Assembly (NCBI GenBank): GCA_029851415.1
Contig: CM056742.1
Coordinates: forward strand, 155,997,121 to 156,061,120
Origin: Eretmocerus hayati
Taxonomy: Eukaryota > Arthropoda > Insecta > Hymenoptera > Aphelinidae
Direction: 5' to 3'
DNA length: 64,000 nucleotides
Within the stretch, counting starts at the first letter, position 1, and each line of letters starts with the position of its first letter. A model generated the notes under the pieces. The model made no database searches, was not told the DNA's origin, and saw nothing but the letters and a program-made list of their open reading frames with translations. Shown here piece after piece: positions 39,601-51,599 of this stretch. The position numbers and the translations under genes were made by a program.

Positions 39601-40854
39601 CAAGAACTCATTGCATCTTCATTTTTTTCACTTCGATTCGGATGATGATGTTCTCCTCAAATAAGTTTGGACCTATGAGCCAAATATGTATGGTTATACA
39701 AGGACCTACAGTACGTTGGGCTTGAACTTCAGTAGTATTACAACGAAGTCTTCTCTCATGAATTACCAATACCTAAATTGGCTACTTTTTCTCTTCGTTG
39801 GAGCTTTCGAGAGCTTGCAAAGGAAGTTAGATCGACAGAATGAGAATCTAGGTAACCTCGTGTAGTGCTTTGATACTTGAAAGATAGATCGATCTATTAT
39901 TCAACAACGAAAAAAAGCTAATTGGCATGTGAGTGCTTCTATATACTCTCGATTGGTATTATAGAACACACGGATCGAATTTCAAATCGAAATTAGACAT
40001 CGAACGTAACTCTATCACACACACGGACACACACATGCAAAAACTTCAGCTCGCTTCAGAGTTTGCAAAATTATCGATAAATCGAAGGGTCGAAAGGTGT
40101 TTTTTTCTTTTTATAGTCAAACGTTTGACGCGTCAAAAGGGCTATTAATGTACACCACATTCGAGAAAGGCGGATATATAGAGTAAAAGTGTGCGTGTTG
40201 TGCGTAGGTATAGAGTGATGAATAAACGAGAAAATCGTGGGGAAAAGCTTTTGCTGTATATACCTCTCTATGTCAACATCATTGAAGAATAGGTTTTTTT
40301 TTCAGCCACCACTGTATGCGGTGTGGTGGTTAAACACACTTCACTCTTTCTCTCTCTCTTTTTATTTCTAGTGTGTATGTATGTAGAGCCTCAGAAATAC
40401 CTGTGCCATCATCAAATTACAAGTGTACGCCTTTTTCACTCTTAGTGCACTTATCTGCTTCAGTCAATGAAATTTTTTCTTCCCGATTTGATATTCTTGT
40501 AAAGAAAATTATGCACAAAAGACCCATCATCGGCTGATGGATTAATTTATTGGTTAGAATTTATTGGAGGACATACTCAGGATAAAATCCTATCGTGCCC
40601 ATCGAGGCAGCTACAATTTTGATACCTACAGTGTGGAAAAGTTTAATAACCTTACAGAAGCATGAAATTGAAGGTAAATAGCGAAGTTACAGGTTACAGT
40701 TTGGTCATGTATGTCCTTGAGATGTTTTACATACATTTATTGGATAATGAATTTTCGTGGCTGGTCACGGAGCAGTACATCAGGAGTTGAATTTCAGTTG
40801 CGAGGAAAAGGGAATTTGAGCTTATTAGAAAGTGAGGTTAGGATGAGTTTAAAA
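36660..40854. other. Gene-free stretch
   Basis: No supportable gene. It contains a short (GT)n at about 37229-37245, a TGCAAGCTC motif on the minus strand at 39811, and generally AT-rich sequence. Confidence 0.5.
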
Positions 40855-42420
40855 TTGATTGATTGAATGATCGATTGCTATGTTATTGTGGACGTAGGGT
40901 AAAGCCCCATTTGCCCCATATTGGAATACATGGCATGAAACGATTGGATACTTGAAATTAAGAAATACTCAAGGCATAAGAAGACGAGTAGCGGATAAGA
41001 GGTATCTTTACAAAATCTAGATACATGATACTATTATGAAATACTGTTATAAACGGTGCGGTATACATTCACAGAATGAACTACACCAAGAGCTCTCAAA
41101 AATTTACTTCAGTAGTGGATGATCAGACAGAAAACTATGGTAACCAATGAAAAGGGTCGTTGGAGAACATAGGCAAGTGTTTGAGGTATCGCAACAAGCC
41201 CCTCGAGATCGGCGTGCTGAAACCAGTCATTGCGATCGCAGGTCAAGAGATAAGTAGTTCAGCAGATTCTTCTTGAGGGTATCAAGGATCACCTCGAAAT
41301 CAAGGGGTGGAAGCTGATTCAGAAGATATGAGGCGCGAATGGTAAAGAACTGGTTATTGCTACGGGTAGCACGATTCATGAGAGTTCTCTACCACCTACG
41401 CTCTGAGTGACATAGGCCAGGGATTCTTGATGCGACAAAAAAAATTTAGATTGTCATTGAGATGCATGGTTCATACCACTCGAAAGCATCATGTAAGTAG
41501 CGTCTCAAGTAATACTAGCTTGAGTTTGTCAAGGTCGGATTCTATGAAGTCCACGTGGGAGGGGGGGGGGGTGTTTAGGAGACGAGATGCGGATTTTGTG
41601 CCTCAGTTTGGGGAGGTTTATAGGTTAGTATCGGTTTCGTGCCAAGGTTAGATTGATGGAGGTCTGGCAGGTCTTTTGTTGGTGTGAATTTTGAGCTGAG
41701 AAATATGGGAGACTCGTTTGTCAATATTAGGGACCCAAGAAGATAGTCTTGGCGACTTTGGGCAGATAATGAGACTAGGGCTATGCGAAACGGGGTGACA
41801 TGGTCGCATCTGGGAATATCTTGATAAACAAATCATAAACAAAAATTATGATGCCGATGCAGCTTCAGGGCTTGTGACTTATCAAATACCGTGAGCAGAG
41901 ATGCGCCAGAGTTGAATCGAGGGAGAACAAGGGCGGATACAAGATCCTGTCTGAAATTTATAGGGAGCTTACATGCCACAGAGTGTAGTGCGTGCAAAGA
42001 ACGATGGAATTTTTTGAATATTTCATTCATTTTGACTTTTCCAAATCAGTGTGGGAAAGGTGAGTGGTATTCCTAGGCTTTCTATAGTGCTCGGATATTA
42101 TGGTATTGCCGTGATCATGAAAGTAATCTGAGGTATGGTATTGATGTCAAAGCTGACAGATATAATTCACTACCAAGGATCATGGCGGTGGTTTTCAGTG
42201 CATTTAGCTCGAAATCGTTGTTGATCGCCCTATTCGTGACGGCCTGAGCTTCGTGACTCATTAAGATCATATTGTCTACAAGTTTAGCTGGGGAGAAACG
42301 ACTGTAAATGTCAGTGTCATCTGCGAAAACAGCGTGTTGAGAACGAGTAATTGAGTCTGAGAGATTACCAGATTTAATGATAAAAAACTACTCAAACACT
42401 GAAACTATGTCCTTTTAGAA
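40855..42420 (-). mobile_element. 5'-truncated, decayed non-LTR retrotransposon (CR1/jockey-like)
   Basis: On the minus strand a broken reverse transcriptase (about 42420-41190) is followed by a 3' UTR. The 3' end reads GGGGCTTTACCCTACGTCC and terminates in a short CAAT/ATCA-type repeat at about 40878-40855, a common LINE 3' layout. The 5' part of the element (endonuclease, ORF1) is absent. The region is GC-richer than its surroundings. No target-site duplication was identified. Placement in the CR1/jockey group rests on the protein motifs described in the pseudogene entry. Confidence 0.85.
41190..42420 (-). pseudogene. Reverse transcriptase fragment of the non-LTR element
   Basis: Read on the minus strand in shifting frames. 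A degraded FFII...LSDSI block precedes the catalytic motif FADDTDIY (42327-42304, the YADD/FADD box of reverse transcriptases). NDFELNALKTTAMILGS (about 42230-42180) is the usual LNxxKTKxMILGS segment. The thumb segment around SLHALHSVACKLP and SALVLPRFNSG lies in 42030-41833. DHVTPFRIALVSLSAQSRQD follows at about 41808-41750, and the C-terminal NQFFTIRASYLLNQLP at about 41360-41310. At least two frame changes and an in-frame stop upstream of FADD show that it is inactive. It is a remnant, not a host gene. Confidence 0.88.
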
Positions 42421-45214
42421 TTGTGGGAATAAGCTGAAAAATCATTTGGAAAATTGTGAAGATTAATTTTTGCATATTCTTGAAAAAAAAACATCACCCA
42501 CATTCACATTTATCGATGATAATATCATAATCTACGCAAAAAAGTCACTCTTTCACTCTAACAAGGAAAGTTAAGATATTATATCAAAAGTGACTGTAAT
42601 GATTGCCCGGTGCACCCTACGGTTGTCACATGCATCGTAATCTTTTTCAAATAAAGCAGAATTTGGTTTCTCAACTAATAAAGCTCTTGTAGGTATATTT
42701 TCTCATGGCGTGATATTGGCCGCTATTCGACTCATGTGATTAGCAAAAGATAAATCTGATTCGATATATCATAACCTATAATAGTGCTAAAAGCTAAAAT
42801 GTGAAATTTTTGGTGGAAATCATGACATCAATCAATGTCAGAAGCTTCATCAGAAAATTAATATGGTTTCACGATAGCCAAATAAGACGGAGTTTGATGT
42901 AAGCTATTGAGTTTTTGAGTTTGGATGAGTTTGAATTTTGTTATCGGTATATAAGATTGGTGATTTATCGATGATTTCTATCAATTGAGTTATACGAATA
43001 CAAGTCTGTCGTTCTTCTGAGTAACTTATTGAAAAGGTGTTCAATGAAACATTTGGAAAGAGAATTTCGCTCGTTATGACAATGCTTACTCGATTCGCAG
43101 TACTGATAACATTCTTTTTTTCTTTTTTTTCCTTATGAAATACTTACTTGTATGTTTACTTGTAGAATTTTGTCATTGTGTACGATTAAAAAAAAAAAAA
43201 ATTCAAATCGCCTCCTATAATACTGAGCGTACTCGATGTAAATAAGTACACGAACTTGTGCGATTTTATAATGAGCTCACTTATGTGTTTTGTTTATTCA
43301 AATGGATAGACTTACGAAGCGTAGACGTGGTCGAGTTACGAAGTATAGATAGTTACCAACTGCAACAGAAAGAAAAATTATGGTTAATAGCGGCGTTATA
43401 CATGTAGAGCCATTATAGATGAGAATATTTTGAAATAGTAAAAGTGTCAATTTTTACTTTTCATGTTTTATGTAAAAATCGAGAATGTTGTTGAATATTT
43501 GATTTATCGAATAGATCACGTGAAACTATGATTTCTTAAAACAATAAAATTCTCGAAGTATATTAACCTATAGAGCTATACATGAAAATTGATGATATTC
43601 TATGAGCAAGAGTTTATTTCATAAATCCGAACTTGATCGAATCGAATCTATCTCTATCTTGAGCTGCCAAACTTTGTGAGCTATTTTCATCAATATTGAT
43701 CTTCGAACCTTTTTTCTCGTTAGCTTCGGAAAGTTTGTGGGGACTCAATCTTGAAATATCCCAAAAAAAAACTTAAAATTAAAATTATCTTGATCGCTTC
43801 TATTGATCGGATATCATTCTATCTTGATCTCAAATTTCGAAAAATTTCATGTAAAAATATCAAACGAACAAACATGATTACAAGAAAATGTCGTACATGA
43901 ACAAGTAAAACTCAATTAAACGCAATGAAAACAAGCTTTGTGAATTAACTTTGGGGAACACACGGCGATTGTTTCATTCAACTCGGTTTCATATCCATCG
44001 TCACGCTTCGATTTGCATCGTTGAACGATATAGACATATCCATTATTATTGAGGCATCGCGCTCGAACGATGGTCACACACCTATAAAATTCTATACACC
44101 GCAAAATAGATATATAACCACCCGTCACGGCTGCGAACAAATTGAATCGAATGCCTCTGCAGCCTCAAATTACAATGGTTATCCAACCCGCCTGCACCTC
44201 TACAACTTTGAAATTCACATTTAGAATACCATTCATTTTCTCACCACTCAAACTTACAAAATCATTTTCGAAAAAGCTTCTCTTAAGCTTCTGCCATCTT
44301 TTTTTTTACGAGTATTTATACTCAAACACACATAACTTTACTCTTACATAACTATACCTCAATACAAATATATGTGTGTATTTGTGGGTGTATGGCTATT
44401 CAGTATTCGCACTTGCGGTTTAGGGGTCGATAATGGCTCAACATACACACGAGATATATTATTATATAGTCTGTATATTATGGTAGTGTATATATGTTCT
44501 GGCAGCAAAACCAGCATCGTTCCGGTATAGCTTCAGATTGTATGTAGTATATATAGTATAGAGATGCCTTTAGGGTGAGAATAAATGTGAATAGGATAGG
44601 GTGAGAGAGAGAGCCATAATACAGTCGAGAGTGGGGTAACACGTATTAGAGGGGTAGTAGTACATATACACAAGTAGCATGGAAAATGGGCCACCGGGTC
44701 GAGCTTCCGATTGCCAGCGATGCCATCGCGCGCCACGACAAACACCCCCTTGAGTTTCTTGGGAGACAAGCTTTATTTATGCTTTCTGAGAATCGAGAAA
44801 AGCTTCCCCATATGTTAAAGCTCCCACCGTGTGTCTGTGTCTACCTGTGTATAATAAGTGTGTTATGTATTTGTGTGTGTATAAGTGTGATTGGGTATAG
44901 TATGGTAAAGGTGCTGATGGTTTGGGATTCTGTTGTGGTCTGGTGAGATCTACCCGTGAAATCTAGATTAGAAGATCTATCGGGGGAGGGGGGGGGGTTG
45001 ATTAATGAAGAGTTGAGGGAGTGAATTATCAATGGTGATCTAGAGATCTTTGGTTTTATAATCTGACATTCCCTGACCAATGAGCTGAAGTCGCGATGAC
45101 TAACAACGGTGAGTGGGATATTCCAGATGGTAAACTGTACAGAATTTATTTTATTGATCCATGGAAAAATGCTCGGAAAGATGGATTATTCATCATTTGT
45201 TATACGTTTAGTGA
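42421..45214. other. Gene-free stretch
   Basis: AT-rich and without a supportable gene. A GC-richer patch at about 44.64-44.83 kb carries overlapping frames on both strands without domains, and a G-run lies near 44985-44996. The upstream 5' part of the adjacent LINE is not visible here. Confidence 0.5.
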
Positions 45215-46024
45215 TAGTGATGTAAAGAGACTGCATTTTTGATCGGTCAGCAAAATTACCTGCGTCTTTGAACCGTCAGTGACGGATCTGCGAAAATGAT
45301 GATTATTCCAATTGAAAATGACGGTCTTTTCTAAAATTGTCACAGAAGTTGACGGACGGCTCGAAGACCGTCATTTTATATCTACGTAGATGTAGAACTG
45401 ACAAAATTTGTCAGGTAATATGGCGATAAAAAATGTAAAATATGCGACAAGGGCTTGATGCATATCTATTAATATCCCTATTCTGAATCTAAAAAGCTAT
45501 ATGAATGAGGAAATGTTGATTCAATTCTATGGATACCTACTCGTTCCATGGATATTCATATAGATACTCTGAGCACAATACTGAGGTATACATTATTGAA
45601 AGTTCACCGTTATCTCAGGGAGCAACTTGAATGTTATATTGGGGTCAGATTGATCGTCGATTGAATGAGTTAATCTAAAAACAAATCTGTCCAAGACTAT
45701 TATCTGAAAGACAGAATATCTAATGATAGATTGTATGTCAATGTGCGATGAGATACGATAACTTAATAATTGTTTATGGGAGACAAATTGAACAATGAGG
45801 ATTGCAGGTTCAGATCAACAAAACCTCTTAAATCCCAAACATTATTCACTGGTTTTCATTACTTTAGAAGAGTGAATGACCCGATCGTACTAATATTTAG
45901 CTTATAATTTTTTTTCAAGGTCACTTTCTTCCGTCAGAAATTTTTCGATCGGTCCATTACCGCGTCAATGCATGACGGTTAGTGAAGATAAAATGACCGT
46001 CATTGTTGGTCATTCACATCACTA
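45215..46024. mobile_element. Possible DNA-transposon remnant rich in TGACGGTC motifs
   Basis: The left end TAGTGATGTAAAGAGAC resembles the inverted right end (TAGTGATGTGAATGACC read from 46024). The interior carries repeated TGACGG/CCGTCA motifs, including a perfect 14 bp inverted repeat AAAATGACGGTCTT (45315-45328) with AAGACCGTCATTTT (45364-45377), and AAAATGACCGTCATTG near 45990. The ends look somewhat hAT-like, but I find no 8 bp target duplication. It is non-coding. Confidence 0.4.
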
Positions 46025-46066
46025 GTTACGTTGGGGGATGCATGATGCAGTATCATTATATTCTTC

Positions 46067-46314
46067 AACACGTCCGCTGCGAAGACGATTTTTCGTAATT
46101 TCATTTCAGTCATGAACTGGACTCCCGTATTTTGGTAAATATGTTTGGATGGGAGCAAACTCTTTTTTGGCTTGTTGTTTACGTCCTAGGCTAAGTAAAT
46201 TATCTAGAGAGATTCTTATTGAGAATGTTTTTCGAATCATCACGGGCTGGTAAAGATTGAAAAATGAAAAATTGCGGGTCCAACCGGTGTGCCCCGCCAC
46301 AGCGAACGTGTTAA
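46067..46314. mobile_element. Short inverted-repeat element A ending at TTAA (piggyBac-like MITE?)
   Basis: The left terminus AACACGTCCGCTG and the right terminus CAGCGAACGTGTTAA are inverted copies (one mismatch within the 13 bp core). The right flank is TTAA and the left is TCAA. A related element lies just downstream at 46503-46737. TTAA flanking is characteristic of piggyBac-type insertion; the assignment is inferred. It is non-coding. Confidence 0.6.
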
Positions 46315-46502
46315 ATTCGATGATTTGTGAGCTTGCAAAATGGCGAAATCTATTTACATCAATAATCTTACAATATTTCATGAGCTTCCCATTGAAAACT
46401 TGTAAATTAGTTGGGAATTGAAACATTTTTCTGTACCACACTCAGAAAATAATCATGGTATCTATCATCCATTTCTTGAGTCATTCAAGGTGTTGCTTAC
46501 AA

Positions 46503-46737
46503 TAACACGTTCACTGCAAAGGCAGTTTTCTGTAATCTCAACCGTCATTCTCTAATTGATGCAATTGTATGGAGGTAAAATCTGTTCTGACTCATTATTC
46601 ATGTGTTTGGTGAAATAAACCAATGAGAAAAATTGCCATTGAAGATATTCCTTGAGCAAATACGAGTTAGGAAAAATTGAAATGTGAAAAATCGTGTGAG
46701 CCTCGGATCACCGGCCGGTGGAGCCCATCGTGATTAA
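46503..46737. mobile_element. Short element B related to A
   Basis: It begins ATAACACGTTCACTGCAAAGG and ends CCATCGTGATTAA. It shares with element A the TIR core AACACGTnCnCTG, an internal TTTTC(T/G)TAAT block, a GAAAAATTG/TCGTG block and a CCGG-rich subterminal palindrome, all in the same order and orientation. It is either a second insertion or a local duplication of A. Confidence 0.55.
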
Positions 46738-46949
46738 CGCATTATTTCAATTCCATCTTCTATTATACCATGGGAGTCGATAGTATAATAATTCAGTCAT
46801 CACATCATAAATTACTAGCTTCCGTATCAATTTACGCTTCTTATTGAAAAAACAATCCACTGTTTTGAAAATTTATTATTTCTGATGCTCAAATGCACAT
46901 GACAAGAGTTGCAGCATCTACAAAATAACCTCATCGATTTGATACAACA

Positions 46950-47571
46950 CCCATGTAAAAATGGGAACCCTATGATCATATATGAACATGGGGTCCAAGG
47001 ACTCTATGACCATATATGAACATCTATGAAACGATTTTCAAAATTTTTTAAAATCCGAAAAATTGTTATGGTTGCATTTTCAGGGAATATTACATCAAAA
47101 AGTCACGATGCTGAACTTGCATAACCAAGAAAATCTCCAAGAGTTCATTAGGTGATTAAATTAAAACAGTCTGTAAGTGATATCATTCTCCTACTAGAAA
47201 AAAAAAAATTTTAATTTCCAAGATTTAAAACGTTTGGTTGATGACCAATCTGCACAATTTGTTATATCTTGAGATCACCATTTTGAGAAATATTACATTT
47301 ATGCAGGTTCGTCACCAATCTGCCAAACGTTTTTGATCTTGGAAATTAAAATTTTTTTTTCTAGTAGGAGAATGATATCACTTACAGATCGTTTTAATTC
47401 AATGACCTAATGAACTCTTGGAGATTTTCTCGGTTATGCAAGATCATCATCGTGACTTTTTGATGTGATATTCCCTGAAAATGCAACCATTTCATAGATG
47501 TTCATATATGGTCATAGGGTCCTTGGACCCTCTGTTCATATATGATCATAGGGTTCCCATTTTTACATGGG
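46950..47571. mobile_element. Near-palindromic fold-back element, copy 2
   Basis: Homologous along its whole length to 22986-23613, with scattered substitutions and small indels. It has the same termini CCCATGTAAAAATGGGAACC and its complement. The flanking dinucleotides are CA on the left and CA on the right (copy 1 has TG/TG), consistent with a 2 bp duplication, though only two copies are available. It has no coding capacity. Confidence 0.85.
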
Positions 47572-49679
47572 CATCCACAGGCTATATTTAAAATCGCTAA
47601 ATAAGTATATTTCATCATCATCGACCGAAGAATTGCATCAATTTTCATCTATTCAATCAAATTTCTGTCAGAGATTTATATTTATATACAAGGACACAAA
47701 AATGATCATCGTTGATGCTAATACGAGACAGTTTAATTTTTACTTCGAATCGATTCACTTTGACACTCGTGCCACATTATGTGTCATCACTCAACTATAT
47801 ACATATATAAATTGTAGCTTCGTTGTAGTTTAAACTTCAGAATCATATAATATACGATAATATTGGCTCTTGCGTCAGGATATGTCACCATCTGCCACCA
47901 TTCTATTCGATTGAATTAATTTTCAAATTTGTGAGAGAGGCGGGAAAAGAAGATCGAATAAAATTCAATAATTCGTTATCGAACAATCGTAAACGTTGCC
48001 AGACACACTCGATTTAAAGATGACTTTGAGTCGTTGAAGGAAAATTTGTTGTTTGCGTGTGTTTATTCGAATTCTTATCAAATAATTGAGACTGAGATAA
48101 CTGATGAATTTTATGTCAAGATCCATAATACAAAACGAAGCAAAAATAGAACCGTTCAAGTCCTCTTAATGAAAAATAATACGGTCAAAATATCATCAGC
48201 AATATTAAAAAATGTATGAGTGAAAATACCTCAATACTCGATTGCCAATTAGTAAATCGAAAGCTTGTCATGAACGATCAAAATACGATCGAATCATTTC
48301 ACTTCATTATTTTACTCTTCACTGTCAATCAACAATCTTCTCTATTCTTTAATCGAAACAGAGAAGTGCATTACTTTTAATTTAAAACTCACGCCTAGCT
48401 TTTCACCGAGTAAACAAGCGATCCACTAATTACACTCTGAACAAGTGAGCTGATTATACGCAAGTTCAAATGAGTAAAATCATCATCTCGAGGAAAGAGA
48501 ATAGAGTTTTTGCGACGAAAATGCGTTGAAGAACTTTTCGTGAGCGAGGGTTAGAGTACGTAAATAAAGGGGTAACCAGATACTTGATTCTCTTTCCCCT
48601 CGAAATTTTCAACGAGCTCTTTTTCATCTATAGCTATGTGACAGTTTTTAGCCTCGGGTTTTTTTTTTATTTTTTAAATAACAAGACTGAAGAATACTAA
48701 AGTTACAATCCTTGATGAGAACTGTTTCGATCTTTGAGATACGCGACATCTATTACACTCGGAAGGTTATTTTTAGAACGACAAATCCGTTCTGGAATTC
48801 CGTTAGCGTATGAAAATAAACGCTCGGGAAGTTATTGAAGCTTTGCAAGCTCATCATTCAAAAAAAGCTCTCCGATCACTATAATATACTCTATATACCT
48901 TATATATTAGTGTGTTTTAAAAGAATTATCGAGACAGGGAATTCGTTACCAAAAATTCGTTCGATAATATCTCGATTAAAATTCAAATTTATGTTCGCAA
49001 AGCGTAATCGAATTCCGAAAGGTTTAAAAAAAATTCGTTATGCGAGTGTAGGTATTGTGTATTGAATTTTATTCTTCACACGTGTCGTTGATGTATGAAT
49101 TTTCAAAATAAAAAATTATAGCTCGTTATAATTCGATGATAACAGGTTTCTGCGTATATAACAAGGTGCAAGTATATTAGCGTGTGTTATAAGTGATATA
49201 TGTATAGGCTTCCTTATTGGCATTGGGAATTTTCCATGAGGGAGAGCAATTGCGAGTATATTTATAAAGAGTGATTGATCGGGACATTGAATGAGTCCTT
49301 GCGTTATGAGCGTGAAATACGATGCAAGATTACGTGAATTACGTATGGCTGGCGTGTATGTATATAGTATACCGTCGGTACACCTCTAGTTAGTAAATAC
49401 GCTGCTAAAAGTGATTAGCAGAAAGCTTTCTCCAAGCGTCGTATGATGATAATTAGAATAACCAGACCATCATCATTCTAAAATTGTATGAAAAATATAA
49501 TGTGAAATTCCTTTCCACATGATGATTGAAACTATATTATACTTTTTTGTATCTTTATTAATATCAATATAAATCTCATAAATCAGATATTCGTTAAAAA
49601 ATTCTACATTCTCACAATTACAATACCAATTCAAAATTATCAATATCATCGATCACTTGACGAACTTTACATCAAAGTT
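47572..49679. other. Gene-free stretch
   Basis: AT-rich with only short frames lacking protein features. One TGCAAGCTC motif is at 48844. Nothing else is recognised. Confidence 0.5.
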
Positions 49680-51009
49680 GAGATCTGTAGAGATTAAATG
49701 AAATTTCTGTATTAACCAATCGATAGATCTCGCAGAAAAAATCATATTAAGATTGAGATAAATGAGTCATGAAGGAAGGTAGGAGGAAAAATTGAATATT
49801 AAGGGAAATTTTCCTTTATTTTTTGAATTATTTTTTGGAGTAAGCTTTTTAGAAGGATTTGAGCCATCTAGTCTTAGGTTTTTTCGATGATATCTATTAG
49901 TTGGTTGAGACAGAATTTGGATGCGGTAGGTTTAAAAAGGCTAAAAAAAACTTTTTGGTGAAAATTTTGATTTTTTTGAAAATTTGAGATCTGTAGAAAT
50001 TGAATGAAATTTCGGTATTAACCAATCGATAGATCTCGCAGAAAAAATCATAGTTTAGGTCATTAAGATTGAGATAAATGAGTCATGAAGGAAGGTAGGA
50101 GCAAAAATTGAATATTAAGGGAGATTTTTCTTTATTCTTTGAATTATTTTTTGGAGGGAGCTTTTTAGAAGGATTTGAGCCATCTAGTCTTAGGTTTTTT
50201 CGATGATATCTATTAGTTGGTTGAGACAGAATTTGGATGCGGTAGGTTTAAAAAGGCTAAAAAAAACTTTTTGGTGAAAATTTTGATTTTTTTGAAAATT
50301 TGAGATCTGTAGAAATTGAATGAAATTTCGGTATTAACCAATCGATAGATCTCGCAGAAAAAATCATAGTTTAGGTCATTAAGATTGAGATAAATGAGTC
50401 ATGAAGGAAGGTAGGAGCAAAAATTGAATATTAAGGGATATTTTCCTTTATTTTTTGAATTATTTTTTGGAGGGAGCTTTTTAGAAGGATTTGAGCCATC
50501 TAGTCTTAGGTTTTTTCGATGATATCTATTAGTTGGTTGAGACAGAATTTGGATGCGGTAGGTTTAAAAAGGCTAAAAAAAACTTTTTGGTGAAAATTTT
50601 GATTTTTTTGAAAATTTGAGATCTGTAGAGATTAAATGAAATTTCGGTATTAACCAATCGATAGATCTCGCAGAAAAAATCATAGTTTAGGTCATTAAGA
50701 TTGAGATAAATGAGTCATGAAGGAAGGTAGGAGCAAAAATTGAATATTAAGGGATATTTTCCTTTATTTTTTGAATTATTTTTTGGAGGGAGCTTTTTAG
50801 AAGGATTTGAGCCATCTAGTCTTAGGTTTTTTCGATGATATCTATTAGTTGGTTGAGACAGAATTTGGATGCGGTAGGTTTAAAAAGGCTCAAAAAAAAA
50901 TTTTTGGTGAAAATTTTGATTTTTTTGAAAATTTGAGATCTGTAGAGATCAAATGAAATTTCGGTATTAACCAATCGATAGATCTCGCAGAAAAAATCAT
51001 AGTTTAGGT
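49680..51009 (+). repeat. Tandem array of about 4.2 units of ~316 bp
   Basis: The unit start GAGATCTGTAGA recurs at 49680, 49986, 50302, 50618 and 50935, giving periods of 306, 316, 316 and 317. The first unit lacks about 10 bp (AGTTTAGGTC). The last is a 75 bp partial unit ending at AGTTTAGGT. Units are nearly identical, differing at a few sites. Each begins with an inverted pair GAGATCT...AGATCTC about 50 bp apart. There is no coding frame. It is a minisatellite or short satellite-like array of recent origin. Confidence 0.95.
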
Positions 51010-51599
51010 GACTCAATTTGTTGTGAGAGTGTGTGGGAAAAAGATATTTATGTATTAAAAGTTGAAATTTGAGCACTTTTTGTTCAAAAAGCCCATGGAT
51101 CAAATTTGACTGGGAGCCGAAAGGTGCCAAATCACTGGGCTCTCAGAAATTGGATTCTCTACAACTTGTAGAAAGCCAAAAGTTGATAAGGCGAATAGTA
51201 AAAGAGAAAGCGTGTCCAATATAAAACAACATACATACATACACACACACAAACACGGAAAATGGGGTGGAAAGATGAGTCTTTGGCAGATTTGGGAGGA
51301 CATTAGGAGGAAAAGTGTTACCTACATTTGATAGCTTTTGGCGAGAGGAAGAGAATGGTCGTTGGCTTTTTTCGATAAGAGGGATTTTATTGAAGAATAT
51401 GTTGATTTTAATGAAAAATTTGATCAAATTTTCGTTGGGGTGAAAACAAAGCTTTCTCTTTAGAGAAAGCAAAATGTATATTGCAATCAACGAGGTGAAA
51501 ATTATTCATTTGGTTTTGTTTTAAAATTCAATTTTTGCGTTTCTATAATTCTATTCTTTGTGGATTATCATATTCAATGCAAACTTCCGGACTTTTTTA

